A stretch of DNA of 64,000 bases, from positions 1,054,001 through 1,118,000 of the forward strand of contig OY821614.1 of NCBI GenBank assembly GCA_963682085.1, read 5' to 3'. Position numbers and translations under genes: made by a program. The DNA comes from Thiodubiliella sp900128405 (GTDB lineage Bacteria > Pseudomonadota > Gammaproteobacteria > PS1 > Pseudothioglobaceae). Position 1 is the first letter of the stretch. The number at the start of each line of letters is the position of its first letter. This document shows, piece after piece, positions 17,363 through 25,795 of the stretch. Below the pieces are notes generated by a model. The model was not told where the DNA came from and did no database searches. It saw nothing but the letters and a program-made list of their open reading frames with translations.

Positions 17363-17913
17363 TCCACCCTAAAACCAAGTAACAATAAGACAATCAAAGT
17401 ATAAATCATCGGCTCAATATCCATTGATGATTTTACTTGCCAATAAAAGTGTATGGCAATCAATATAGCAATTAAATAAATACTTTTGTGTAATTTTTTC
17501 CAGCGTTTTCCAAGTCGCCGCACCATTTTGTTGGTTGAAGTTATTGCCAACAAAAATAACAATATAAAAGCCAAAAAACCAATCGTTACATAAGGTCGCT
17601 TCATAATATCTTCAAAAATAAGTGCCATACTAAACTCCTGACTAATTAAAAAAATACCCAAATGTAAGCACGCATAAAAGAAACTAAACACCCCAATCAT
17701 ACGGCGATATTTAATGATTGAAAAAGGCAAGATTCTATTCAACGGCGTAATCAACAAACTCAAAAGTAAAAACCTAAACGCCCATTGTCCTGTTGGATTG
17801 GTAATTTCCTCAACTGGGTCAATTAAATTACCTAAAAATACATCAGCCACAAGCACCAAAAAAGGACTTAAAAGCAACACAAACAACAAAGACTTTTGCC
17901 AAGAAAAATACAT
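17344..17913 (-). CDS. msrQ: MsrQ, heme-binding membrane subunit of periplasmic methionine sulfoxide reductase
   Basis: The 189-residue protein has about six membrane segments of the ferric-reductase-like fold. YRRMIGVFSFFYACLHLGIF and KLHKSIYLIAILIAIHFYWQ carry the conserved heme-binding histidines. It delivers electrons from the quinone pool to MsrP. It lies 6 bp downstream of msrP and overlaps the next gene, so the MsrPQ system is complete. Confidence 0.93.
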   Translation of the reverse strand: MYFSWQKSLLFVLLLSPFLVLVADVFLGNLIDPVEEITNPTGQWAFRFLLLSLLITPLNRILPFSIIKYRRMIGVFSFFYACLHLGIFLISQEFSMALIFEDIMKRPYVTIGFLAFILLFLLAITSTNKMVRRLGKRWKKLHKSIYLIAILIAIHFYWQVKSSMDIEPMIYTLIVLLLLGFRVDWKWLK

Positions 17914-17919
17914 AAAATA

Positions 17920-18873
17920 TCAAAAGTTTTTAGTTAAATCCAGTCCCGCATACAAATGTGCCACCTCTTTACCATAGCCATTAAACATCTCAGTTTTGCG
18001 TTTTTCTGGCGAGAAAAAACTGCCCCGACCAATAACCCGTTCACGCGCCTGAGACCAGCGTGGGTGATCCACATTTGGATTTACATTGGCATAAAATCCA
18101 TATTCACTGTCCGCCTGATCTTGCCAAGTGTTAAGTGGTGCTGTCTCTTGAAAATGAATAGAAACAATTGATTTAATATTTTTAAAACCATACTTCCACG
18201 GCACCACCAAACGCAACGGTGCACCATTTTGATTAGGCAAAGTTTTCCCATACAAACCAACAGCCAAAAAACTCAAAGGATTCATCGCCTCAGCAATCGT
18301 TAATCCCTCAGTATAAGGCCAATCCAGCGTTGGGCGTTTTTGCCATGGCATCTGAGTTTTGTCCAACAAAGTTTTAAACACCACATACTTTGCCTTTGAG
18401 GTAGGCTGAAAAGTTTTCAACACACTCGCTAACGACACACCCACCCAAGGAATAACCATCGACCAAGCCTCCACACAACGAAAACGATAAATACGCTCCT
18501 GCAATTGATAAGGCGCAATAAAATCCTCCAAATCATATACCCCTCGCTTAACACACTCACCTGAAACCTCAATATGCCAAGGCGCAGGTTTCAAAGTATG
18601 TGCATTTTTTGCTGGATCACGCTTCCCCGTGCCAAATTCATAAAAATTATTGTAATTAGTAATCTCCTTATAAGTATGTGGTGCTAGCCCCTTACCGTAA
18701 TCAGTTGCTACTATTTTGTCAGACAATTCCCCGCCCTGCACACCTTCTGCCAAACTCGGCAAACTGCCAAACGCTGCCAAACCTACACCTAAGCGTGCAC
18801 TTTTTTTAATAAAAGCACGGCGATTAAGATAATCCGCCTCATTAGTCACACAATATTCAGGAATTTTTTTCAT
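17920..18873 (-). CDS. msrP: MsrP, molybdopterin methionine-sulfoxide reductase catalytic subunit
   Basis: The 317-residue periplasmic enzyme repairs oxidised methionines in exported proteins. The Tat signal has the twin arginine NRRAFIKKS (18-19), followed by a hydrophobic stretch. The molybdenum cysteine lies in YRFRCVEAWSMVIPWVG (about residue 133), and the C-terminal GKEVAHLYAGLDLTKNF is family-typical. msrQ follows. A system of this kind is expected in a bacterium exposed to reactive oxygen or chlorine species. Confidence 0.95.
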   Translation of the reverse strand: MKKIPEYCVTNEADYLNRRAFIKKSARLGVGLAAFGSLPSLAEGVQGGELSDKIVATDYGKGLAPHTYKEITNYNNFYEFGTGKRDPAKNAHTLKPAPWHIEVSGECVKRGVYDLEDFIAPYQLQERIYRFRCVEAWSMVIPWVGVSLASVLKTFQPTSKAKYVVFKTLLDKTQMPWQKRPTLDWPYTEGLTIAEAMNPLSFLAVGLYGKTLPNQNGAPLRLVVPWKYGFKNIKSIVSIHFQETAPLNTWQDQADSEYGFYANVNPNVDHPRWSQARERVIGRGSFFSPEKRKTEMFNGYGKEVAHLYAGLDLTKNF

Positions 18874-19030
18874 CAGTGTCTTTTTTTTATAATTTGCTTA
18901 TTATACGCTGTCAAATTTACGCAAATTTCCACCTTAATAAAATAAACAGGGAAATTCATTTTTTTATATCATTCATTAAAGGATTTTTACATAAATGCAT
19001 TATTGATTGCTTATATTTATACGATTTATA

Positions 19031-19104
19031 AGTAGGAAAGGGCTTGTAATCGCTCTTAGTGTTTAAAGTCTAGCTTTGGGAAGGGTTACAAACCCTTCCC
19101 TACT
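19031..19104. repeat. AGTAGG-family MITE, copy 1 (74 bp)
   Basis: The element begins AGTAGGAAAGGGCTTGTAAT and ends with the inverted counterpart (…AACCCTTCCCTACT), giving imperfect terminal inverted repeats of about 21 bp. The centre (CTTAGTGTTTAAAGTCTAGC) is shared with the copy at 62089-62150 in opposite orientation. It has no coding capacity. Confidence 0.65.
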
Positions 19105-19247
19105 TTGTGCTGTTGTCCTTGAAGATGTTATAGATGTTATTTAGTAATGCTCTCGTTTCCACACATAGCGGGGGAGTGAGATTGCTTTGTATAAAAAACT
19201 CAAAAAAACCTACACAAACATTTATTTTATGGAATAATTCAACACTT

Positions 19248-19394
19248 ATGAATACACATATACTTACACCGCACCGCACCGCACCGCACCGCACCGCACC
19301 GCACCGCACCGCACCGCACCGCACCGCACCGCACCGCACCGCACCGCACCGCACCGCACCGCACCGCACCGCACCGCAATTTAGCAACAACTAG
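19248..19394 (+). CDS. Short ORF reading into the pentanucleotide tract (current phase)
   Basis: From the ATG at 19248 the frame reads MNTHIL and then the pentapeptide TPHRA repeated through the tract, and stops eight codons after it. In this phase the product is only 48 residues and has no recognisable function. Adding one 5-bp unit (or removing two) would shift this start into the 129-codon frame that ends at 19767. It is best read as the out-of-phase state of a possible contingency gene. Confidence 0.3.
   Translation: MNTHILTPHRTAPHRTAPHRTAPHRTAPHRTAPHRTAPHRTAPQFSNN
19267..19378. repeat. Pentanucleotide tandem repeat (GCACC), 21 full units plus partial ends
   Basis: CACC, then 21 exact GCACC units, then GCA form a 112-bp perfect tract. 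The unit of 5 is not divisible by 3, so each slippage event moves the downstream frame. It is far more GC-rich than its surroundings. All three forward frames are open through the tract (pentapeptide TAPHR), and so are reverse frames, which creates spurious long ORFs on the minus strand. Confidence 0.97.
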
Positions 19395-19767
19395 GTTTAA
19401 CTCAAGCCGAACGGCATTTACTCTTCTACGCACTGTTATTAGCCACTTTATTTGTGGTTTTTTTGTCGCTTTATTTAATGTCAATTTAATTTTATTTAAT
19501 GCCCTTAGGGGAAAGAATAGTAACCGCACTTTTACCAATAGTATCGGCACTTTTTTAAATAGTATCGGCACTTTCTGCATTCAACAAGATATTTTCACAA
19601 ATAGCGTCAAATATTCTGCCGTTAATACTGTAGAAAAAATATTTAACGCCACTTCCCCTCTTAAAAAAACTTCACAAAACTACCACCTAGTCGCCTACTT
19701 TTTTCTACCTAATGGCACCAAAAGCCATCCTTCACAAGTGCTAAGTTTTGTTACTAGCACTATTTAA
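19379..19767 (+). other. Open frame downstream of the repeat, without its own start codon (possible phase-variable product)
   Basis: In the frame that ends at the TAA 19765-19767, 129 codons are open after the tract and no ATG, GTG or TTG lies between the previous stop (19249) and the tract. The segment has a hydrophobic part (VISHFICGFFVALFNVNLIL) and a short internal duplication (NSIGTF twice, from a 25-bp DNA repeat at about 19532-19570). In the third frame a peptide GLTQAERHLLFYALLLATLF also looks protein-like, but a TAG immediately after the repeat precedes it. I do not recognise either product. The stop lies 27 bp before the cadherin-like gene. Confidence 0.3.
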
Positions 19768-19794
19768 TTTTTATTTTTAATCACGGAGTTTATT

Positions 19795-22700
19795 ATGAAC
19801 ACATTTAATCGTTTTATCATCACCGCTTTATTAGTTTTCTTTACTTCTCAAGTCTTTGCCGTCATACCAAAAATTTTAAAAGTTGAAAGAACAGAGGCAA
19901 CCACACTTATTATTACGCATGACCAACCTATTAAGGCAGCACATGGTAATGCCCTTTGGTGGTTAAATATTGTGGTTGGTGAAAAAATTTATGTAGGTAA
20001 TCATAAAAATCCTTTTAGAACAGCAACTGCTGTCAATCCAGATGCTGATGGCTTTTCTACTGTTTGGAAAATGCCTGTAACAGAGCTCCTTGAAATAGAT
20101 AATGACAATATATTATATTTAACGAATAATGATGTAATGTGGGTTATTGGTTCTGGTTACGGCAACAATGCCAACCCTTCTGAAACCATGGAACTTCCCC
20201 ATTATGTTATCGATTTCTCTCTTTGCTACCAAAATTGTATTTTAAACATAACCTCTACTGATACATTTAATGCTGACGAGGGTACCAGTGTTAATCACAC
20301 CCTTATCGCCAGTGATGATAATGCTACTTTCAGTCTAATTGAAAATACCAGCAACTTATTTAGCCTTACTGGCACCACTCTAACATTCAACGGCACCACC
20401 GCTGACTTTGAAAGCAACACAAAATCCTACACCGCTAAAGTCAAAGCCACTACAGGCGATAGAGACAATCAAAACACCGAACAAACCATCACCGTTAACC
20501 TTGCCGACCTCAACGATGAAACCCCTACTGCTATTACCTTAACAGGCAGCCTTAATATTGCTGAAAACACCACCGCTAACACCGATTTAGGCACATTCTC
20601 TGCCACTGATACTGATGCGAGTGATACCTTTACCTACACCTTGGTAAACAACAGTGAGGCTTACTTTTCTATTAACGGAAATACGCTAAAACTCGCTAAA
20701 ACTGTAGATTATGAAACCACCAAAAACCTTAGTATTACGGTTAAAGTAACTGATGACAATTCACATACCTTTAATAAAAACTTCATTTTTAGCATTACCG
20801 ATGTTAATGACAATGCTCCCACTGATATTACCTCAACAGGCAACCTCAACATTGCTGAAAACACCACTGTTAACACTAATTTAGTCACACTCTCTGCCAC
20901 TGATGCTGATGAGGGGGATACCTTTAGCTATACTTTGGTAAACAACAGTGCGGCTTACTTTGCTATTAGTGGCAACACGCTAAAACTTGCTAAAACTGTA
21001 GATTATGAAACTACCAAAAACCTTAATATCACGGTTAGAGTAACTGATGCCAATTCGCATACCTTTGATAAAACCTTCACTTTTAACATTACCGATGTTA
21101 ATGACGAAACTCCCTCTGATATTACCCTAACAGGTAGCCTTATCATTGTTGGAAACACCGCCGCTAACACCGATTTAGGCACACTCTCTGCCATCGATGT
21201 TGATGAGGGGGATACACTTACCTACACCTTAGAAAATAACAGTGCGGCTTACTTTGCTATTGACGGCAACACGCTAAAACTCGCTAAAACTGTAGATTAT
21301 GAAACTACCAAAAGACTCATTGTTACAGTGAGAGTAACTGATGCCAATTCACATACCTTTAGTAAAAACTTCACTTTTACCATTACCGACCCTAATGGCA
21401 ATAGCAATTCCCCTACTGATATTATCCTATCAATAGGAAATTCCACAGACAACCACACTATTGCTGAAAACACCGCCGCTAACACTGATTTAGGCACTCT
21501 CTCTACCGTTGATGCTGATGCAGGAGATACCTTTACCTACACTTTAATAAACAACAACGAGGCTTATTTTGCTATTAACGGCAATATGCTACAACTTGCT
21601 AAAACTGTAGATTATGAGACTACCAAAAATCTCAGTATCACGGTTAAAGTAACTGATGCCAATTCACATATCTTTAGTAAAGGTTTTGACTTTGCTATTA
21701 CCGACATTGACGACACTGCCCCTACCGACATTCAACTAAGTAACAAAACTCTCGTCAAAGGTCAAGTTGCTGATACCTTAATTGGCACGCTATCAGCAAA
21801 TGATGTGGACACCGCTACCCTTAGTTTCAGCGTAAGCGATACTACTAACTTCAAAATTGATGGTGATAAGTTAAAAACCAAAATCAGTATTGACACTGTT
21901 GGCGATATGGATATCAACATCACTGCCGATGATGGCACTAACGCCCCCATTACACAAGCCTTCACTATTGCTGTAATAACCAATATCCCCGACATCACTC
22001 CAGTGGTTAAGCAATTCACCATAACCCAAGGTAACAATCAAGGTCGGGTGATTAGTAAAACAGGCGGAGTTGTTACTGTTCGTGCTACAGTAATCGCCAA
22101 GACTTATGAATGGAGCAGTGTTGATGTTACTGATACAAGTGCTAGTGGCGATACAGTATTTGTTTTTGACCCTGCCAATACAGATGCTGGCATTCTAACA
22201 ATTACATTAAAGGCTACAACCAATACCCACTCATCAGAAAGAGTATTGAAACTTGAATTGATTGCAGAAAGTGTCAGTAATGATGATGATGATGGCGATG
22301 GCATTTCCAACAACAAGGACAACAACACCGCAATTAACAAAATCCAAGCAGGTGCGGGAAAAACCATCACCAGCCCAACAAACACCAGAATATTGTTAGG
22401 GGCAATGGGTGAAGATTCTAGTCGTTTAACCCTTGCACAAATGCAACAATATATCACCGACAATAATTTACCTAATAAGTCCAGTGATACATCAACCACT
22501 GGCGATATTTATGATTATGTCGTTGAAGGCTTAAGTGCCACTGGTGCTACCACTGAAGTGATAATTGAACTCACTACTGCAATCCCTGCAAATGCAGAGT
22601 TGCGTAGATATTCATTAGTAACTGGCTGGGCTGATTTTGAAGTTGATACTAATAACGCAATCCACTCCAAAACAAGCACAACTTGTGCCGATGATAGCGC

Positions 22701-23013
22701 TTGGAAGGCTGGATTAACCACAGGTGCAACTTGCCTTAGATTAACTATTAAAGACGGCAGTGCAAACGATACCGATGGCGAGCAAGCCGGCAACACTGGT
22801 AATGCCAACGGTGTGGTTGCAAGCACTATTTCAATCGCAGTGCCTACTTCCGCTCCCTCAGAATCTGAAGATTCTGCAGATTCTAGCGATAGTAGCAGTG
22901 GCGGTGGTTGTGTTTACAATCCTAATGCACCAGCTAGATTTGATATGGGCTTTATTTTGTTAATGGTGTTAAGTGCTTATTATCTAATCAGAAGGAAACG
23001 CCGATTTGTTTAA
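19795..23013 (+). CDS. Secreted cadherin-repeat surface protein with a CTERM-type sorting tail
   Basis: The 1072-residue protein has a signal peptide (ending SQVFA, about 22), then at about 240-640 four successive cadherin-like repeats of about 98 residues. Each has an AENT…DLGT motif, a YFxIxGNxLKLAKTVDYETT core and an ITDxN calcium site. A further immunoglobulin-like part, a calcium-loop sequence (DDDDGDGISNNKDN, about 824) and a choice-of-anchor-like domain follow. The C-terminus has GGGC, NPNAPARFDMG, a membrane helix and the basic end RRKRRF. This resembles the JDVT-CTERM class of protein sorting signals. It is probably a surface adhesin; four repeats nearly identical at DNA level can recombine. 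Confidence 0.85.
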   Translation: MNTFNRFIITALLVFFTSQVFAVIPKILKVERTEATTLIITHDQPIKAAHGNALWWLNIVVGEKIYVGNHKNPFRTATAVNPDADGFSTVWKMPVTELLEIDNDNILYLTNNDVMWVIGSGYGNNANPSETMELPHYVIDFSLCYQNCILNITSTDTFNADEGTSVNHTLIASDDNATFSLIENTSNLFSLTGTTLTFNGTTADFESNTKSYTAKVKATTGDRDNQNTEQTITVNLADLNDETPTAITLTGSLNIAENTTANTDLGTFSATDTDASDTFTYTLVNNSEAYFSINGNTLKLAKTVDYETTKNLSITVKVTDDNSHTFNKNFIFSITDVNDNAPTDITSTGNLNIAENTTVNTNLVTLSATDADEGDTFSYTLVNNSAAYFAISGNTLKLAKTVDYETTKNLNITVRVTDANSHTFDKTFTFNITDVNDETPSDITLTGSLIIVGNTAANTDLGTLSAIDVDEGDTLTYTLENNSAAYFAIDGNTLKLAKTVDYETTKRLIVTVRVTDANSHTFSKNFTFTITDPNGNSNSPTDIILSIGNSTDNHTIAENTAANTDLGTLSTVDADAGDTFTYTLINNNEAYFAINGNMLQLAKTVDYETTKNLSITVKVTDANSHIFSKGFDFAITDIDDTAPTDIQLSNKTLVKGQVADTLIGTLSANDVDTATLSFSVSDTTNFKIDGDKLKTKISIDTVGDMDINITADDGTNAPITQAFTIAVITNIPDITPVVKQFTITQGNNQGRVISKTGGVVTVRATVIAKTYEWSSVDVTDTSASGDTVFVFDPANTDAGILTITLKATTNTHSSERVLKLELIAESVSNDDDDGDGISNNKDNNTAINKIQAGAGKTITSPTNTRILLGAMGEDSSRLTLAQMQQYITDNNLPNKSSDTSTTGDIYDYVVEGLSATGATTEVIIELTTAIPANAELRRYSLVTGWADFEVDTNNAIHSKTSTTCADDSAWKAGLTTGATCLRLTIKDGSANDTDGEQAGNTGNANGVVASTISIAVPTSAPSESEDSADSSDSSSGGGCVYNPNAPARFDMGFILLMVLSAYYLIRRKRRFV

Positions 23014-23035
23014 TAAGTAAATGAAGTAAACAAAG

Positions 23036-23068
23036 AAAAAAGCCCCGTGAAAACGGGGCTTTTTTTTT
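23036..23068 (+). terminator. Rho-independent terminator of the cadherin-like gene
   Basis: AGCCCCGT - GAAA - ACGGGGCT (23041-23060) is a perfect 8-bp GC-rich stem with a stable tetraloop, preceded by an A tract and followed by eight T. It lies 28 bp past the stop codon and is the clearest terminator in the window. Confidence 0.95.
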
Positions 23069-23168
23069 GATGATTTTTTGTTTAATTTCAAGTTTAAGGT
23101 AAATCAATTGCTTTTATATGTAACAAACTTTTTTGTGCTTATTTATTTCTTTTGAATTGTTGGTGAAC

Positions 23169-23174
23169 TATAAT
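23169..23174 (+). promoter_or_regulatory. Candidate -10 element for ftsY
   Basis: A perfect TATAAT lies about 90 bp before the ftsY start, downstream of the terminator of the preceding gene. No convincing -35 is seen at the usual spacing. Confidence 0.3.
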
Positions 23175-23260
23175 GAGTAATCTTAAATTATTGAGATAAA
23201 ACAAGGCAAAGAATAGTAAAATCAACACCTTTATAGATTTACTAATGATAGAGAAAAATA

Positions 23261-24238
23261 GTGTTCAATATTTTTAAAAAAAATAAAACCAATTCAGCAA
23301 AAACGCCCGCTTCTTTAAAAGAGCGCTTAGTTAAATCTAGGAAAAAACTCGGTTTTGGTTTATCGTCATTATTACTAGGTAAAAAATCCATTGATGAAGA
23401 TTTACTAGAAGAGCTTGAAATATTACTCATCACTGCTGATATTGGTATCAATACCACTGATAAGATTTTAGAATCTGTGCGTAAAAACGCTTCTCGGAAA
23501 ACTCTCAAAGACTCTGATGCTTTGTATGATTTTTTAAAAAATGAATTGGCAAAATTACTCCTTGAAGACAACCAGCTAAATGTTGATAGGCAAGAAACTT
23601 TTGTGATTTTAGTGGTTGGTGTAAACGGTGCGGGCAAGACTACCACCATTGGCAAACTCGCTAAATCCTTTCAAAATCAAGGAAAATCAGTAATGTTAGC
23701 GGCAGGTGATACTTTTCGTGCTGCCGCTGTAGAGCAACTCAAAGTTTGGGGGCAACGCAATAAAATACCTGTCATTGCACAAGACACAGGTGCTGATGCC
23801 GCTTCTGTGATTTTTGATGCCTATCAATCTGCCCAAGCCAAAAATATTGATATTCTAATCGCCGATACCGCAGGACGATTACACACTCAAGACAACCTTA
23901 TGCAAGAGTTAGCCAAAATAAAACGCGTCATCACCAAACAAAATGACACCGCACCACACGAAACGATGCTGGTCATTGATGGCAGTTCAGGTCAAAATGC
24001 CATTAACCAAGCCAAAGCATTCAACAAAGCCATTACGCTTAACGGCATCAGCATCACCAAACTTGATGGCACTGCCAAAGGTGGTGTTTTATTCGCCATT
24101 GCCGATGAACTCAATCTCCCTATTCGCTATATTGGAATAGGCGAAGGAATTGATGATTTAAAACCGTTTGAGCCAAAACAATTCATTGAAGCTTTGTTGA
24201 TTAAAGGCTGTTGTGTAATTCAATTTTTACCCACTTAG
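23261..24238 (+). CDS. ftsY: Signal recognition particle receptor FtsY
   Basis: FtsY docks SRP-bound ribosomes at the membrane for co-translational insertion. The 325-residue protein lacks the long acidic A domain of E. coli and begins MFNIFKKNK with a GTG start. The NG domain is complete: G1 GVNGAGKTTTIGKLA (about 121-135), DTFRAAAVEQL, G3 DTAGR (about 206) and G4 TKLDGTAKGG (about 266). Normal FtsY ends shortly after FIEALL. Here an extra LIKGCCVIQFLPT is added, encoded by the edge of a MITE-like sequence, so the tail looks like an insertion product. Confidence 0.95.
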   Translation: MFNIFKKNKTNSAKTPASLKERLVKSRKKLGFGLSSLLLGKKSIDEDLLEELEILLITADIGINTTDKILESVRKNASRKTLKDSDALYDFLKNELAKLLLEDNQLNVDRQETFVILVVGVNGAGKTTTIGKLAKSFQNQGKSVMLAAGDTFRAAAVEQLKVWGQRNKIPVIAQDTGADAASVIFDAYQSAQAKNIDILIADTAGRLHTQDNLMQELAKIKRVITKQNDTAPHETMLVIDGSSGQNAINQAKAFNKAITLNGISITKLDGTAKGGVLFAIADELNLPIRYIGIGEGIDDLKPFEPKQFIEALLIKGCCVIQFLPT

Positions 24239-24358
24239 AGATTTCTTTAAACCTTGTCCCAATAAAAATAAAATTGGGTTTACCTTCCCTAGGAGACTAG
24301 GTATTGCTGCAAAAATTATCAAGTGGACTCTTGATAATTATTCAAATTTAGTGCAAAC
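24212..24358. repeat. Degenerate GAGACC-family MITE between ftsY and ogt
   Basis: The stretch AAAATTATCAAGT…TTGATAATTATTCAAATTTAGTGCAAAC matches, with gaps, the right half of the copy at 6472-6585 (AAAATTACCAAGT…TTGATGATTATTCATATTTATGCAAAG). GTAATTCAATTTTTACCCACTT at its left resembles the centre of the 10595-10695 copy. It covers the last codons of ftsY and provides the GTG start and first residues of the truncated ogt. Confidence 0.5.
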
Positions 24359-24671
24359 ACAGATTGGGGAATACCTTGATGGGAGACGCAAAAAATTTGA
24401 CCTTGATTTGCATATGGTGGGCACCGATTTTCAACAACAAGTTTGGCGTATGCTACTTAAAATCCCGTATGGTAAAATTTGGCGTTACAAATATGAGGCT
24501 GAAATTTTAGGCAAACCAAATGCTGTTCGTGCTGTTGCCAATGCCAATGGTTGTAATAAAATTAGTTTAATTGTGCCTTGTCATCGTGTAATTGCCACAG
24601 ATGGCTCGCTTAGTGGCTATGGTGGCGGATTAGATAGAAAACGATTTTTATTGGATTTAGAAAAAAAATGA
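24351..24671 (+). CDS. ogt: Methylated-DNA--protein-cysteine methyltransferase, C-terminal domain only (truncated)
   Basis: The protein accepts the methyl group from O6-methylguanine onto its own cysteine. The 106 residues contain the whole DNA-binding and active-site domain: FQQQVWRMLLKIPYGKIWRY, NAVRAVANANGCNKI, the active PCHRV (Cys77) and GYGGGLDRKRFLL. The N-terminal ribonuclease-like domain (about 60 residues in Ogt) is missing and is replaced by MITE-like DNA, from which the GTG start comes. Isolated C-terminal domains can retain activity, so it may still work. Its stop overlaps the alkC start (ATGA). Confidence 0.88.
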   Translation: MQTQIGEYLDGRRKKFDLDLHMVGTDFQQQVWRMLLKIPYGKIWRYKYEAEILGKPNAVRAVANANGCNKISLIVPCHRVIATDGSLSGYGGGLDRKRFLLDLEKK

Positions 24672-25795
24672 CTGAAAAATTTTCCCTTAGAGATGAACTT
24701 TTTAACCCAAAAAAAGTAACTTATTTGGCTGCACTGATTAAAAGTGTTTACGCTGATTTTAAAGACACTGAATTTACTCAAAAAATCATTGTACAATTCC
24801 CTAAATTAGCGTTAAAACAACGCATTATTTGCATTCGACAACATTTGGAAATCTATCTGCCTAAGGATTATCCAAGCGCTTTAAAAATTATTATAAGTGC
24901 CTTACCCTGTGAACTTGACCCCACTAAAATTGATCAAGATTTTGGTGATTTTATTTTTGCCCCTTTGTCTGATTTTGTGGCAAAAAATGGCTTGCAAAAT
25001 CAATTTATAAATTTGTCGTTTAATGCCTTAGCAGAAATCACCAAACGCTTTAGTTGCGAAGATGCAATTCGCTACTTTATCAACCACTGCCCTGAGAAAA
25101 GTTTTGTTTTTATGCAAACTATGGCACATTCAGATAATTATCATCAACGGCGTTTGGCATCGGAAGGTTTTCGCCCAAAATTACCTTGGTGCATTGGTAT
25201 TAATTTTGATTACAAAAAAGCATTGAGCATCTTGGATGACTTGTATTTTGACAACACTCGCTATGTCGTTCGTTCGGTTGCCAATCATCTAAATGATATT
25301 GCTAAAATAGACCCTGAGTTGGTCATTCATACACTCACAAGATGGCAAATGGAAGGCAAGCAGAGCAACCCCAAAGAATTGGATTTTTTAATCAAACATA
25401 CACTACGAACTTTGGTAAAAAAAGGAAACATTCGGGCGCTTGATTTGCTGGGATTTAACGCCAATCCTGATATTAAAATTACTGCTTTTCATATTGAAAA
25501 TAAACAAATAAATTTAGGTGAATACCTAAATTTTTCATTCAAAGTTTCTTCTGTAAAAGAGATGAAATTAATGCTTGATTATAAGATTATTTACTCAAAT
25601 CCAAACGCACGGCACTGTGAAAAAGTATTTAAAATTAAACAATTATCGCTGAAAAGCAATACACCTGTTTTAATCGAAAAAAAGCATTTATTTAAGCATA
25701 TGAGCACCAAAAAGCTTTATTCAGGCAATCATCAAATACAACTCCAAATTAATGGCAGACTTTGTGACAAAGGTGATTTCACTCTGATTTTTTAA
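24668..25795 (+). CDS. DNA alkylation repair protein, AlkC-like glycosylase
   Basis: The 375 residues form a HEAT-like helical solenoid with the AlkC start (RDELFNPKKVTYLAALIKSV). The conserved DNYHQRRLASEGFRPKLPWC region lies near residue 157-176, and there is a C-terminal immunoglobulin-like extension (from about 275, DIKITAFHIENKQINLGEYL). AlkC/AlkD proteins remove bulky or cationic alkylated bases. The gene overlaps ogt by 4 bp, so two alkylation repair activities are coupled. Its end overlaps the stop of the opposing gene. Confidence 0.85.
   Translation: MTEKFSLRDELFNPKKVTYLAALIKSVYADFKDTEFTQKIIVQFPKLALKQRIICIRQHLEIYLPKDYPSALKIIISALPCELDPTKIDQDFGDFIFAPLSDFVAKNGLQNQFINLSFNALAEITKRFSCEDAIRYFINHCPEKSFVFMQTMAHSDNYHQRRLASEGFRPKLPWCIGINFDYKKALSILDDLYFDNTRYVVRSVANHLNDIAKIDPELVIHTLTRWQMEGKQSNPKELDFLIKHTLRTLVKKGNIRALDLLGFNANPDIKITAFHIENKQINLGEYLNFSFKVSSVKEMKLMLDYKIIYSNPNARHCEKVFKIKQLSLKSNTPVLIEKKHLFKHMSTKKLYSGNHQIQLQINGRLCDKGDFTLIF

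Noticed and set aside
19100..19580. Two minus-strand frames with CGAVR repeats
   Set aside because: They arise from the pentanucleotide tract, which is open in several frames on both strands; the flanking sequence has no protein-like pattern or ribosome binding site.
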